Below, one piece after another: positions 46,053-53,056 of a DNA stretch of 64,000 bases. The stretch is from the NCBI GenBank assembly GCA_027493525.1, contig JAOSKN010000002.1:2389326-2453325 (forward strand), in the 5' to 3' direction. A program made the translations under genes and the position numbers. Each line of letters starts with the position of its first letter. Position 1 is the first letter of the stretch. This stretch comes from Planctomycetota bacterium. GTDB taxonomy: Bacteria; Planctomycetota; SZUA-567; H5-PLA8. The notes beneath the pieces are model-generated. The model was not told the DNA's origin and did no database searches. It worked only from the letters and a program-made list of their open reading frames with translations.

Positions 46053-46751
46053 ATGGACCCCGAACGCCTGCCGCCGGTCTTCGAGGTGCCGCTCTTTCCG
46101 CTGCCCGACGTGGTCCTCTTTCCGGGCATGATTCTCCCGCTGCATATCTTCGAGCCGCGCTACAAGCGCATGCTGAGCGACGCGATGGCCGGCGAACGCC
46201 TCATCGCCATGGCGCGGCTCAAGCCCGGCTGGCAGCAAGCCTGCCTGCAGGCGCCCGAGATCTTCGGCATGGTCGGAGTGGGCCGGATCGTCGCGCACCA
46301 GAAGCTCCAGGACGGCACCTTCCATATCGCGCTGATGGGCCTCGGCCGCGCGCGCGTCCAGTCCGAAGTGAAGAAAGAGCCCTACCGCGTGGCCACCGTA
46401 GCCAGCATCGGAGACCGCCCGGCCGACTCCCCCGAGTCCACGCGCCAGCGCAAGGCCGTTCACGAGAGCCTCGTCGTCTCCGCCGAGTCCCTCATGCGCC
46501 GCGTGCTCCGCGAGGACGCCCGCAAGCAGCTTTCGAAGTCGCTCTCCGAGCGCGAGGACGTCGGCGGCGCCGCCGACCTGCTCGCCAGCGTCTTCATCCA
46601 GGATCCCGACCAGCGCCAGGACCTCCTGGATACCGTCGATCCCTTGCGCCGCGCGCGCTTCGTCGAGGACGCGCTGGACAAGTTCGCGGCGCAGCTCGAG
46701 CCCACGCCCCCGCCGCTCACCGGCCGCCTCGACGACTTCAACAGCAACTGA
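46053..46751 (+). CDS. Lon N-terminal (LON/PUA-like) domain protein
   Basis: A 232-aa stand-alone LON substrate-binding domain protein. It opens FEVPLFPLPDVVLFPGMILPLHIFEPRYKRML, the conserved motif of the family, continues GVGRIVAHQKLQDGTFHIALMGLGRARV, and ends with helices. No ATPase or protease domain follows. Such proteins are often annotated as peptidase S16 family; they are probably not proteases themselves. GGGAAAGG lies upstream of ATG 46053. Confidence 0.9.
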   Translation: MDPERLPPVFEVPLFPLPDVVLFPGMILPLHIFEPRYKRMLSDAMAGERLIAMARLKPGWQQACLQAPEIFGMVGVGRIVAHQKLQDGTFHIALMGLGRARVQSEVKKEPYRVATVASIGDRPADSPESTRQRKAVHESLVVSAESLMRRVLREDARKQLSKSLSEREDVGGAADLLASVFIQDPDQRQDLLDTVDPLRRARFVEDALDKFAAQLEPTPPPLTGRLDDFNSN

Positions 46752-46761
46752 GTCGCGGTAA

Positions 46762-46875
46762 CCTGTATTCTGTATTCTGTATTCTGTGATCTGTAAGCTG
46801 TAGTCAGTGAATGGTAAACAGATCACAGATCACAGATCACAGATCACAGATCACAGATTACAGATTACAGATTAC
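46762..46875. repeat. Facing heptad arrays CTGTATT/CTGTGAT and CAGATCA/CAGATTA
   Basis: Left arm (about 46769-46809) has CTGTATT repeated three times then CTGTGAT and CTGTAAG. Right arm (about 46819-46875) has five CAGATCA units then three CAGATTA units. The arms are near reverse complements and can form a long stem between the Lon-N and NikR-like genes; the array ends 17 bases before the NikR-like start. Confidence 0.92.
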
Positions 46876-46892
46876 ATCCCGAGGATCCCACG

Positions 46893-47342
46893 GTGGCCCG
46901 CAAACCTCGAAAGCGCATTAAGACCGAACAGGATCTGATTCGTTTCGGCGTCTCCATCCCCAAGGGGCTGGCCGAGGACTACGACGCGTTCCTCGTCTCG
47001 CACGACAACCTCAACCGCAGCGAAGGCATTCGCGAACTGATCCGCGACCGTCTGGCGCAAGCCGAGTGGGCCTCGGCCAAGGGCGACCTCGTCGCCACCC
47101 TGACGATGCGCGTCGAGGCCGGGCGGGCCGAGTTGCAGCGCCGCCTCGCCGAGGTCCGTCGCGAGTTCGGCGCGATGCTCCTTTTCGCCTCCCAGCATCC
47201 GCTCAACGAAAAAGAGGAACTGCACCTGCTGGTCCTCCGCGGCCCCGGCCCCAAGCTTCAGCCGTCCGTCGACCGCCTCCTCGCCCAGCGAGGCGTCCTG
47301 GCGGGAAAAGTAGTCGTCGTCGGCTCGAGCGGCGGCGCCTGA
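46893..47342 (+). CDS. NikR-like ribbon-helix-helix regulator lacking the nickel ligands
   Basis: A 149-aa protein with the two NikR domains. Residues 10-55 are a ribbon-helix-helix (LIRFGVSIPKGLAEDYDAF, NLNRSEGIRELIRDRLAQAEW). Residues 60-140 match the ACT-like tetramer domain (LVATLTMRVEAGRAELQRRLA, ELHLLVLRGPGPKLQPSVDRLLAQRGVLAGKVVV). Aligned with E. coli NikR, the nickel ligands H76, H87, H89 and C95 become Arg, Gln, Pro and Glu; one His lies at position 88. It should therefore sense something else or act constitutively. GTG 46893 is the start; GAGGATCC lies upstream. Confidence 0.8.
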   Translation: MARKPRKRIKTEQDLIRFGVSIPKGLAEDYDAFLVSHDNLNRSEGIRELIRDRLAQAEWASAKGDLVATLTMRVEAGRAELQRRLAEVRREFGAMLLFASQHPLNEKEELHLLVLRGPGPKLQPSVDRLLAQRGVLAGKVVVVGSSGGA

Positions 47343-47578
47343 ACCGCTGGCTTCCGGCGCGCGGATTGCTCCCCGGTTACGATAAGCCGCTTCGTGGTGC
47401 GGATCGCTACGATATGGCTTGGAGAAAGTGGACTAGTCAGGTAAACTATGTCCGGATTGAGCCTCGATCCATGGCGTTAGCCTTTAATAGCCGACTTCGC
47501 TAACGGGAAAGTATGCGCTTCGAGTCGAAAACGGAGGAAATCTCGTTCTAGCAATCTGTTAGGGAACCGTGGCGCGCG
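47343..47578. other. Intergenic stretch upstream of the nuo promoter
   Basis: No gene, repeat array or clear motif is seen between the NikR-like stop and the -35 box of the nuo promoter. Base composition is less GC-rich than the flanking genes, so regulator sites could be present but none is recognisable. Confidence 0.6.
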
Positions 47579-47607
47579 TTGACAGCGGCGCGGCGAATGC
47601 CTATAAG
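47579..47607 (+). promoter_or_regulatory. Strong sigma70-type promoter for the nuo operon
   Basis: TTGACA at 47579-47584, exactly 17 bases of spacer, then TATAAG at 47602-47607. The predicted start is near 47614, about 40 bases before nuoA. Confidence 0.85.
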
Positions 47608-47653
47608 TCCTTAGCAGTTAGCCACCCTGAGCCAGATCATTGAGGATCTCCGC

Positions 47654-48151
47654 ATGAGTCCGGTGTTGGCCGTTGAGCACGAACTGATGCAGTACAGTAC
47701 GGCCTTCATGTTGTTGGCCTCGGCTTTCCTGTTGACCCTCGCGCTCCTGACGCTCTCCCGCCTGATCCGCCCGCACCATCCGACGATCGAGAAGCAGATG
47801 ACGTACGAGTGCGGCGAGGATCCCGTCGGCTCGGGCTGGCTCCGCTTCAACATCCGCTTTTACGTTGTCGCGCTGGTCTTCGTGCTCTTCGACGTGGAAC
47901 TGGCCTTGGTCTTCCCCATCGCGACGCTCTTCAAGAGCCTCACCGCTTCGGGCGGCGCCGCGGGGGTGGTGGTCTTCGGGGAACTCTTCTTCTTCATCGG
48001 GGTGCTCTTCCTGGGGCTCGTGTACATCTGGAAGAAGGGCGACCTGGGCTGGGTGCGGACGTTCCGCGTCCCGGCCGAGCGCGGCATCCGCAGTTGGGAG
48101 CAACCCAAGGCGCCGGGGCTTACGCCGTCGTCCGCGAAGCGCCTGAGCTGA
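47654..48151 (+). CDS. nuoA: NADH-quinone oxidoreductase subunit A
   Basis: Membrane subunit of complex I, 165 aa with three helices. It has the family motif TYECGEDPVGSGWLRFNIRFYVVALVFVLFDVELALVFP, including the conserved Cys of the ND3 loop that moves in the active/deactive change. GAGGATCTCC precedes ATG 47654. First gene of the 11-gene nuo operon. The C-terminus is longer than in E. coli, with a basic tail. Confidence 0.96.
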   Translation: MSPVLAVEHELMQYSTAFMLLASAFLLTLALLTLSRLIRPHHPTIEKQMTYECGEDPVGSGWLRFNIRFYVVALVFVLFDVELALVFPIATLFKSLTASGGAAGVVVFGELFFFIGVLFLGLVYIWKKGDLGWVRTFRVPAERGIRSWEQPKAPGLTPSSAKRLS

Positions 48152-48204
48152 AGATAAGCGGCAAGGGCCTTGGCCCGCGCCGCCAGCGGAAAGTTCCTCA
48201 AGCG

Positions 48205-48249
48205 CTCGGAACTCGGGCCTCGGAACTCGGAACTCGGAACTCGGAACTT
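48205..48249. repeat. CGGAACT heptad array upstream of nuoB
   Basis: CTCGGAACTCGGGC then four CGGAACT units (about 48219-48247), ending 14 bases before the nuoB ATG. The same unit recurs upstream of nuoC and nuoI. Confidence 0.92.
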
Positions 48250-48262
48250 CTGGAGACCGACC

Positions 48263-48874
48263 ATGGGCATCCTCAACCATAAGTTCGGCGAGAACGACGT
48301 GATCTTCACCAACGTCGATACGCTCCTGAACCTGGGCAAGGAGCACTCGCTCTGGTATCTGCTCTTCGCCACCGCCTGCTGCGGGATCGAACTGATGCAG
48401 TGGGGCGCGAGCAAGTACGACTCCGACCGCTTCGGGATGATTCCGCGCTCCACGCCGCGCCAAGCCGACCTAATGATCGTCGCCGGAACCATCACGCTCA
48501 AGATGGCCAGCCGCGTCAAGCGCCTCTACGAGCAGATGCCCGAGCCCAAGTGGGTCATCAGCATGGGCAGTTGCGCCAACGCCGGCGGGCCCTTCTGCAA
48601 GTACAGCTACAGCGTGCTGAAGGGCATCGACAAGTACGTCCCCGTGGACGTCTACGTCCCGGGCTGCCCGCCGCGCCCGGAAGCCCTCATCGACGGCGTC
48701 TTCAAACTCCGCGAGGTCATCCACGAGGAGCGGACGCTGCGCAAGCAGGGCAAGACGCCCCCGCCGCGCAAGCCCATCGTCGTCGACGACCCCGGCGCGC
48801 TCGATCCCTTCGCGAAGCCCAAGATCGCCGAAAAGATCGAAGCCGCCGCCAAGGAACTGGCGAACAAGAACTAG
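48263..48874 (+). CDS. nuoB: NADH-quinone oxidoreductase subunit B
   Basis: Peripheral-arm subunit that holds the N2 [4Fe-4S] cluster next to the quinone site, 203 aa. The cluster cysteines are seen in FATACCGIELMQWG, SMGSCANAGGPF and VYVPGCPPRPEALIDG. A charged Lys/Glu tail (about residues 165-203) extends beyond the usual core. ATG 48263 with TGGAGA upstream is preferred over an in-frame ATG at 48170 that would add 31 residues read from the repeat. Confidence 0.97.
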   Translation: MGILNHKFGENDVIFTNVDTLLNLGKEHSLWYLLFATACCGIELMQWGASKYDSDRFGMIPRSTPRQADLMIVAGTITLKMASRVKRLYEQMPEPKWVISMGSCANAGGPFCKYSYSVLKGIDKYVPVDVYVPGCPPRPEALIDGVFKLREVIHEERTLRKQGKTPPPRKPIVVDDPGALDPFAKPKIAEKIEAAAKELANKN

Positions 48875-48878
48875 CCCC

Positions 48879-48914
48879 TCGGAACTCGGAACTCGGAACT
48901 CGGAACTCGGAACG
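48879..48914. repeat. CGGAACT heptad array upstream of nuoC
   Basis: Five CGGAACT/CGGAACG units (48880-48914) fill nearly the whole 45-base nuoB-nuoC gap. The last unit runs into GGAAGC, so the repeat itself appears to supply the ribosome site for ATG 48920. Confidence 0.92.
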
Positions 48915-48919
48915 GAAGC

Positions 48920-49573
48920 ATGGACTTCGACCAGATTGTCGCGAAATTGCAGGCCCGCTGGCCCGAGGTGGAGGCGCCCGAGGTCGCCAACGGCGAGCGG
49001 GTCGTGCTCATTCCGCCCGCGAAGAACCTCGAAATCCTGCGCTTCCTGAAAGAGGACCCGGAGCTGTCCTTCGACAGCCTGATGACCGTGGGCGGCGCCG
49101 ACAACGGCTGGACGCTCTGGGTCGTCTACCCGCTCCACAGCTTCAAGCACCTGCATAAGCTCCTGGTCAAGGCGGTGCTCGAACGCGAGGCCCCGAGCCT
49201 GGACAGCGTCGTCGGACTGTGGGGCGCGGCGGACTTCTTCGAGCGCGAGGCCTTCGACCTCTTCGGCATCGAGTTCCGCGGGCATCCCGACCTGCGCCGG
49301 ATCCTCAACCCGCCGGATTGGGAAGGGTTCCCCTGCCGCAAGGACTTCGAGTATCCCAAGGAATATCAGGGCATCCCGACCACGCGCCTGCACCAGTTTT
49401 TCGCCTCGCAGGTGAAGCACGAGATCGCCGCGCGCGAAGAGGATGAAAAGAAGCTGGTCGAGAAGCTCACCGCCGAGGTCAAGAAAGAGATGGCGGAAGA
49501 GGCCAAGAAGCAGAAGGCCGCCGCGGCGGCGGCCGCGAAGGATGGCGGCGCGGAAGAGAAGAAGGAAGAATAG
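48920..49573 (+). CDS. nuoC: NADH-quinone oxidoreductase subunit C
   Basis: Peripheral-arm subunit of 217 aa. Core motifs: DNGWTLWVVYPLHSFKHLH, SVVGLWGAADFFEREAFDLFGIEFRGHPDLRRILNPPDWEGFPCRKDF. After residue 165 a coiled tail rich in Lys/Glu/Ala replaces the usual short end, followed by an alanine run and acidic end (EEKKEE). Separate nuoC and nuoD genes, not the fused enterobacterial form. Confidence 0.95.
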   Translation: MDFDQIVAKLQARWPEVEAPEVANGERVVLIPPAKNLEILRFLKEDPELSFDSLMTVGGADNGWTLWVVYPLHSFKHLHKLLVKAVLEREAPSLDSVVGLWGAADFFEREAFDLFGIEFRGHPDLRRILNPPDWEGFPCRKDFEYPKEYQGIPTTRLHQFFASQVKHEIAAREEDEKKLVEKLTAEVKKEMAEEAKKQKAAAAAAAKDGGAEEKKEE

Positions 49574-49590
49574 CCCCGCGCGGCAGGGCA

Positions 49591-49617
49591 GGTTCGTACC
49601 GCGGGCGTCTCGCCCGC
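49591..49617. repeat. Dispersed palindromic repeat (GTACCGCGGGCGTCTCGCCCGC)
   Basis: GCGGGCG (49601-49607) and CGCCCGC (49611-49617) form a perfect stem with loop TCT, preceded by TTCGTACC. A near-identical unit, with an inverted partner, occurs after nuoN at 61368-61428. Confidence 0.85.
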
Positions 49618-49654
49618 TCCGTTCGTCAGGCAGGCTCGACGCAGAGGAAGCGAC

Positions 49655-50863
49655 ATGTCCGAAGCCCAGTCCGTCCTGAATCCCGGCGCCGCCAAGCCGC
49701 GCGTCCACGCCGAGGAGATGGTCCTTTCGATGGGTCCGCACCACCCGTCCACCCACGGCGTGCTGCGCCTGGAGGTCGTGACCGACGGCGAAGTCGTCGT
49801 CAGCGCGCGCCCCGACATCGGCTACCTGCACCGCGCCATCGAGAAGATCGGCGAGTACATCGACTACCGGCAGTTCATGCCCTACACCGACCGCGTCGAC
49901 TATCTCTGCTCGATGAACTCCAACTACGCCTACGCGCTCGGCGTCGAGGCGTTGGGCGGCTACAAGGTTCCCCTGCGCGCCGAACTGCTCCGCGTGCTCT
50001 GCGCCGAACTCAACCGCATCAGCAGCCACATGATCTGCATCGGCGCGCTGGCCATGGACATGGGCGCGTACACGCCGTTCCTCCACGGCATCTGCCACCG
50101 CGAGAAGGTCAACGACCTCTTCGAAGACGTCTGCGGCGCGCGCCTCACCTACAACTACTACACCATCGGCGGCGTCTCCTACGACGCCCCGCCCGGCTTC
50201 ATCGATAAGGCCGGCCGCTTCGTGGATTACCTCTGGCCCAAGATGGTCGAGTTCAACGACCTGATCACCGGCAACAGCATCTTCCAGGAGCGCCTCTGCG
50301 GCGTCGGCGTGGTCAGCCCCGAGGACGCCATCAACTGGGGCCTCGTCGGGCCCAACCTGCGCGGCTCGGGCGTGAAGTGGGACATCCGCCGCAACGAGCC
50401 CTACAGCATCTACGATCAACTCGACTTCGACGTGCCCATCGGCGACGGCGGCGACCCCAATGGCTCGAACCCCCAGGGCGTTCTCGGAGACAGCTACGAC
50501 CGCTACGTCGTGCGCGTGAAGGAGGTCTTCGAGTCGCTCAAGATCCTTAAGCAAGTCGTGGACCGGCTCTACGAGAACGAGAAGCTCCCCGCCGACCACC
50601 CCGACCGGCTCTACCAGGCCAAGCTCCCCGCGCGCCTCAAGATCAAGCCCGGCGAAGCCTACACCCGCAGCGAGAACCCGCGCGGCGAGACCGGCTACTA
50701 CGTCGTTAGCGACGGGACCGATACGCCCCTGCGGCTCAAGATCCGCACCGGCAGCTTCTCGGCCCTGGGCATCTTCGAAAAGGTTACGCGCGGGCTGATG
50801 ATCGGCGATGTGATCGCCGTCATCGGCAGTTTCGACATCGTGCTCCCGGAGGTGGACCGCTGA
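49655..50863 (+). CDS. nuoD: NADH-quinone oxidoreductase subunit D
   Basis: The 49-kDa subunit that forms the quinone pocket with NuoB, 402 aa. The conserved HHPSTHGVLRLEVVTDGE motif carries the quinone-contact histidine, and YTDRVDYLCSMNSNYAYALGVE the tyrosine region. LLRVLCAELNRISSHMICIG and RSENPRGETGYYVVSDGTDTP are also typical. GAGGAAGC precedes ATG 49655. Last gene before a 252-base gap holding several hairpins. Confidence 0.97.
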   Translation: MSEAQSVLNPGAAKPRVHAEEMVLSMGPHHPSTHGVLRLEVVTDGEVVVSARPDIGYLHRAIEKIGEYIDYRQFMPYTDRVDYLCSMNSNYAYALGVEALGGYKVPLRAELLRVLCAELNRISSHMICIGALAMDMGAYTPFLHGICHREKVNDLFEDVCGARLTYNYYTIGGVSYDAPPGFIDKAGRFVDYLWPKMVEFNDLITGNSIFQERLCGVGVVSPEDAINWGLVGPNLRGSGVKWDIRRNEPYSIYDQLDFDVPIGDGGDPNGSNPQGVLGDSYDRYVVRVKEVFESLKILKQVVDRLYENEKLPADHPDRLYQAKLPARLKIKPGEAYTRSENPRGETGYYVVSDGTDTPLRLKIRTGSFSALGIFEKVTRGLMIGDVIAVIGSFDIVLPEVDR

Positions 50864-50876
50864 GGGCGGTGGCGCC

Positions 50877-50899
50877 CCCTCTCCCTTTGAGGGAGAGGG
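50877..50899. terminator. 9-bp perfect hairpin after nuoD
   Basis: CCCTCTCCC (50877-50885) and GGGAGAGGG (50891-50899) with loop TTTGA, starting 14 bases after the nuoD stop. No T-tract follows directly; similar CCCTCTCCC...GGGAGAGGG hairpins are frequent dispersed elements in bacteria. Confidence 0.6.
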
Positions 50900-50906
50900 T
50901 AACCAG

Positions 50907-50928
50907 TGCACCACGGTGCATCTTTTTT
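50907..50928 (+). terminator. Mini-terminator 1 of 3 (TGCAC stem, T6)
   Basis: TGCAC-CACG-GTGCA (50907-50920) followed by TC and six T (50923-50928), then ACG. A short five-bp stem with tetraloop and T-run. Confidence 0.6.
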
Positions 50929-51010
50929 ACGCTCTCGCAGGAGGCAAGACGGGGTCGGGCGCGCTCCACGAAGCTCAGATAAGGAGCGGAATATAGCTCG
51001 ATCCATGGAA

Positions 51011-51032
51011 TGCACCGGAGTGCATCTTTTTT
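51011..51032 (+). terminator. Mini-terminator 2 of 3 (TGCAC stem, T6)
   Basis: TGCAC-CGGA-GTGCA (51011-51024) followed by TC and six T (51027-51032). Same layout as the first copy, 104 bases downstream. Confidence 0.6.
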
Positions 51033-51075
51033 AGGGACTCGTAGACGACCTTTGCGGCGCTCCGGGCGTGGCGCG

Positions 51076-51095
51076 GCACACGGTGCAACTTTTTT
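51076..51095 (+). terminator. Mini-terminator 3 of 3 (GCAC stem, T6)
   Basis: GCAC-ACG-GTGC (51076-51086), AAC, then six T (51090-51095) and ACG, 21 bases before the lipoprotein start. The stem is one bp shorter than in the other copies. Confidence 0.5.
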
Positions 51096-51115
51096 ACGCC
51101 CCTGGAGAACCACAC

Positions 51116-51400
51116 GTGCGCAAGCTGATGCTTGGTTTCGCCTCGCTGGTCCTGGCCTTTGCCCTGGTCGGCTGCGGGCGCGGGTCGAAGCAGGATGTGA
51201 TGAAGAAGGCCGAGGGGATCACCAAGAAGGCCGACCTGGAATCCAAGCTGGGCAAGCCCGACAAGTTCGACAAGGCCGGAGTCGGCCCGCTGACGATCGA
51301 GACCTGGACCTACAACGCGTCCGACGGCGAGGTGGTCTTCGTCATCACCGGCGACACGGTCGCGCTGAAGGCTTCGGGCAACAAGGAAAAGAAGGAATGA
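51116..51400 (+). CDS. Small lipoprotein with BamE/SmpA-like pattern, inside the nuo operon
   Basis: A 94-aa lipoprotein with signal peptide RKLMLGFASLVLAFALVGC, where LVGC is the lipobox. The mature part (KADLESKLGKPDKF, GPLTIETWTYNASDGEVVFVITGDTV) has the helix, lGkPd turn and beta-hairpin typical of BamE/OmlA-like domains. It is encoded between nuoD and nuoH, 42 bases before nuoH, and is not a known complex I subunit. GTG 51116 follows CTGGAG; ATG 51128 is an alternative. Role in the complex, or simple hitch-hiking, is open. Confidence 0.78.
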   Translation: MRKLMLGFASLVLAFALVGCGRGSKQDVMKKAEGITKKADLESKLGKPDKFDKAGVGPLTIETWTYNASDGEVVFVITGDTVALKASGNKEKKE

Positions 51401-51442
51401 CGTTCGCCGCCTGAATGGGCGCGGACTCTACGGGACGAGACC

Positions 51443-52987
51443 ATGCTTCCACTGTACGACTGGCTGATGCACGCGCCCTGGGGCGTCTGGATCATCGACC
51501 TGATCCAAACCGTCCTGGGCTGGGTCTGGCTCCATCCGTCGGACCATACCCTGGCGCTTTTGATCGGGGCCTCGATCCCGGTGGTCGTGGTCTTCTTCCT
51601 GATCCAGGCCGTGGCCGGCGGGAGCACTTACATCGAACGGAAGGTGGCCGCGGACATCCAGCGCCGTGTCGGCCCCAACCAGTGCAACCCGAGCAACTTC
51701 CTGGGCGCGGTCTTCGCCGAAGCCGTCGCGCGCGGGCAGGCCGCCGGGGCCTCCAAGGGCCATCAGTTCTTCGCCAAACTCGCCGCGCCGCTCGTTCCCG
51801 TCTTCAAGCTCCTCGACGCGATCCTGGGCCGGATCGCGCCGGGGCTGCTGATCTTCCTCGCCGACGGCATCAAGCTGATCATGAAGGAAGACCTCGTCCC
51901 CAGCGCCGCCGACAAGCCCATGTTCAAGCTCGCCCCGGCCATCGTGCTGGCCTCGGCCTTCGCCGCGCTCGCCGCGCTGCCCTACAGCGACGGCTTCTAC
52001 GTGGCCGACTTCAACATTGGCGTCTTCTACATCGCCGCGATCACCTCCATCGAGGCCATCGGGATCCTGATGGCCGGCTGGGCCAGCAACAACAAGTGGG
52101 CGCTCTTGGGCGGCATGCGCAGCGCCGCGCAGATCGTCAGCTACGAGATCCCCGTCGGCCTCGCGCTCCTCACCGGCATCATCCTCAGCGGGACCATGTC
52201 GATGCAGGGCATGATCCACCAGCAGTACGGCTTCGAAGGCGTCGGCTGGAGCCAGGGCTGGTGGTGGAACTGGAACGTCTTCGCCAGCCCCTTCATGCTG
52301 CTCCTCTTCCCCGTCTACTACCTCGCGGGGCTGGCCGAGTGCAACCGCACGCCGTTCGACATCCCCGAGGCCGAGTCCGAACTCGTCGCCGGCTACCACA
52401 CCGAGTATTCCGGCATGCGCTTCGCCTTCTTCTTCATGGCCGAGTACGCGATGATGTGCGTCGTCAGCGCCATCGCCGTCACGATCTTCCTGGGCGGCTG
52501 GTCCACCGGCATCGGCCCGCTCGAAAACTGGATGATGGTCGCAAAACCGGGGCAACTCATCCCCGGGACCGAGACGGTCGCCGCCGCCCCGGTCTTCGGC
52601 TGGCTTGGCGGGCTCGTGCACCTGGTCGCCTTCCTGGTCAAGACCTACCTTCTCGTCTTCGTGATGATGTGGATCCGCTGGACGCTCCCGCGCTTCCGCG
52701 TCGACCAGATGATGACGCTCTGCTGGAAGAAGCTGATCCCGCTCTCCCTGGCCTGCATGACCGGCGCGTCGCTGTGGATGCTCGTGCGTCCCTGGATCGT
52801 GAGCCAGGAAAACCCGGAGGCCCTGGGTAACCTCACCGCGCTCATCTCGATGGTCCTCTCGCTGGCGATTGGGGGCTTCCTCTTCTGGTGGTTCTTCCTG
52901 AAGAAGCTTTCGCCCGACGAACAGCGCGAACGGAAACTGCTGGTCGAAGCCAACATCTCCGCCCAAGGCGGGAAAGGCTTTGCGTAA
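51443..52987 (+). CDS. nuoH: NADH-quinone oxidoreductase subunit H
   Basis: Membrane subunit that closes the quinone chamber, 514 aa; E. coli NuoH is 325. Conserved: YIERKVAADIQRRVGPNQCNP, LADGIKLIMKEDLVP, GMRSAAQIVSYEIPVGLALL, LAECNRTPFDIPEAESELVAGYHTEYSGMRFAFFFMAEY. Extra length comes from an extended region near residues 80-120 and from loops and helices toward the C-terminus (residues 350-514). Confidence 0.96.
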   Translation: MLPLYDWLMHAPWGVWIIDLIQTVLGWVWLHPSDHTLALLIGASIPVVVVFFLIQAVAGGSTYIERKVAADIQRRVGPNQCNPSNFLGAVFAEAVARGQAAGASKGHQFFAKLAAPLVPVFKLLDAILGRIAPGLLIFLADGIKLIMKEDLVPSAADKPMFKLAPAIVLASAFAALAALPYSDGFYVADFNIGVFYIAAITSIEAIGILMAGWASNNKWALLGGMRSAAQIVSYEIPVGLALLTGIILSGTMSMQGMIHQQYGFEGVGWSQGWWWNWNVFASPFMLLLFPVYYLAGLAECNRTPFDIPEAESELVAGYHTEYSGMRFAFFFMAEYAMMCVVSAIAVTIFLGGWSTGIGPLENWMMVAKPGQLIPGTETVAAAPVFGWLGGLVHLVAFLVKTYLLVFVMMWIRWTLPRFRVDQMMTLCWKKLIPLSLACMTGASLWMLVRPWIVSQENPEALGNLTALISMVLSLAIGGFLFWWFFLKKLSPDEQRERKLLVEANISAQGGKGFA

Positions 52988-52998
52988 GCGCAGGGTGC

Positions 52999-53042
52999 TC
53001 GGAACACAGGCCTCGGAACTCGGAACTCGGAACTCGGAACTT
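52999..53042. repeat. CGGAACT heptad array upstream of nuoI
   Basis: CTCGGAACACAGGC then four CGGAACT units (about 53013-53041), ending 15 bases before the nuoI ATG. Third copy of the array in this operon. Confidence 0.92.
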
Positions 53043-53056
53043 CCGCGGAGTACGCG

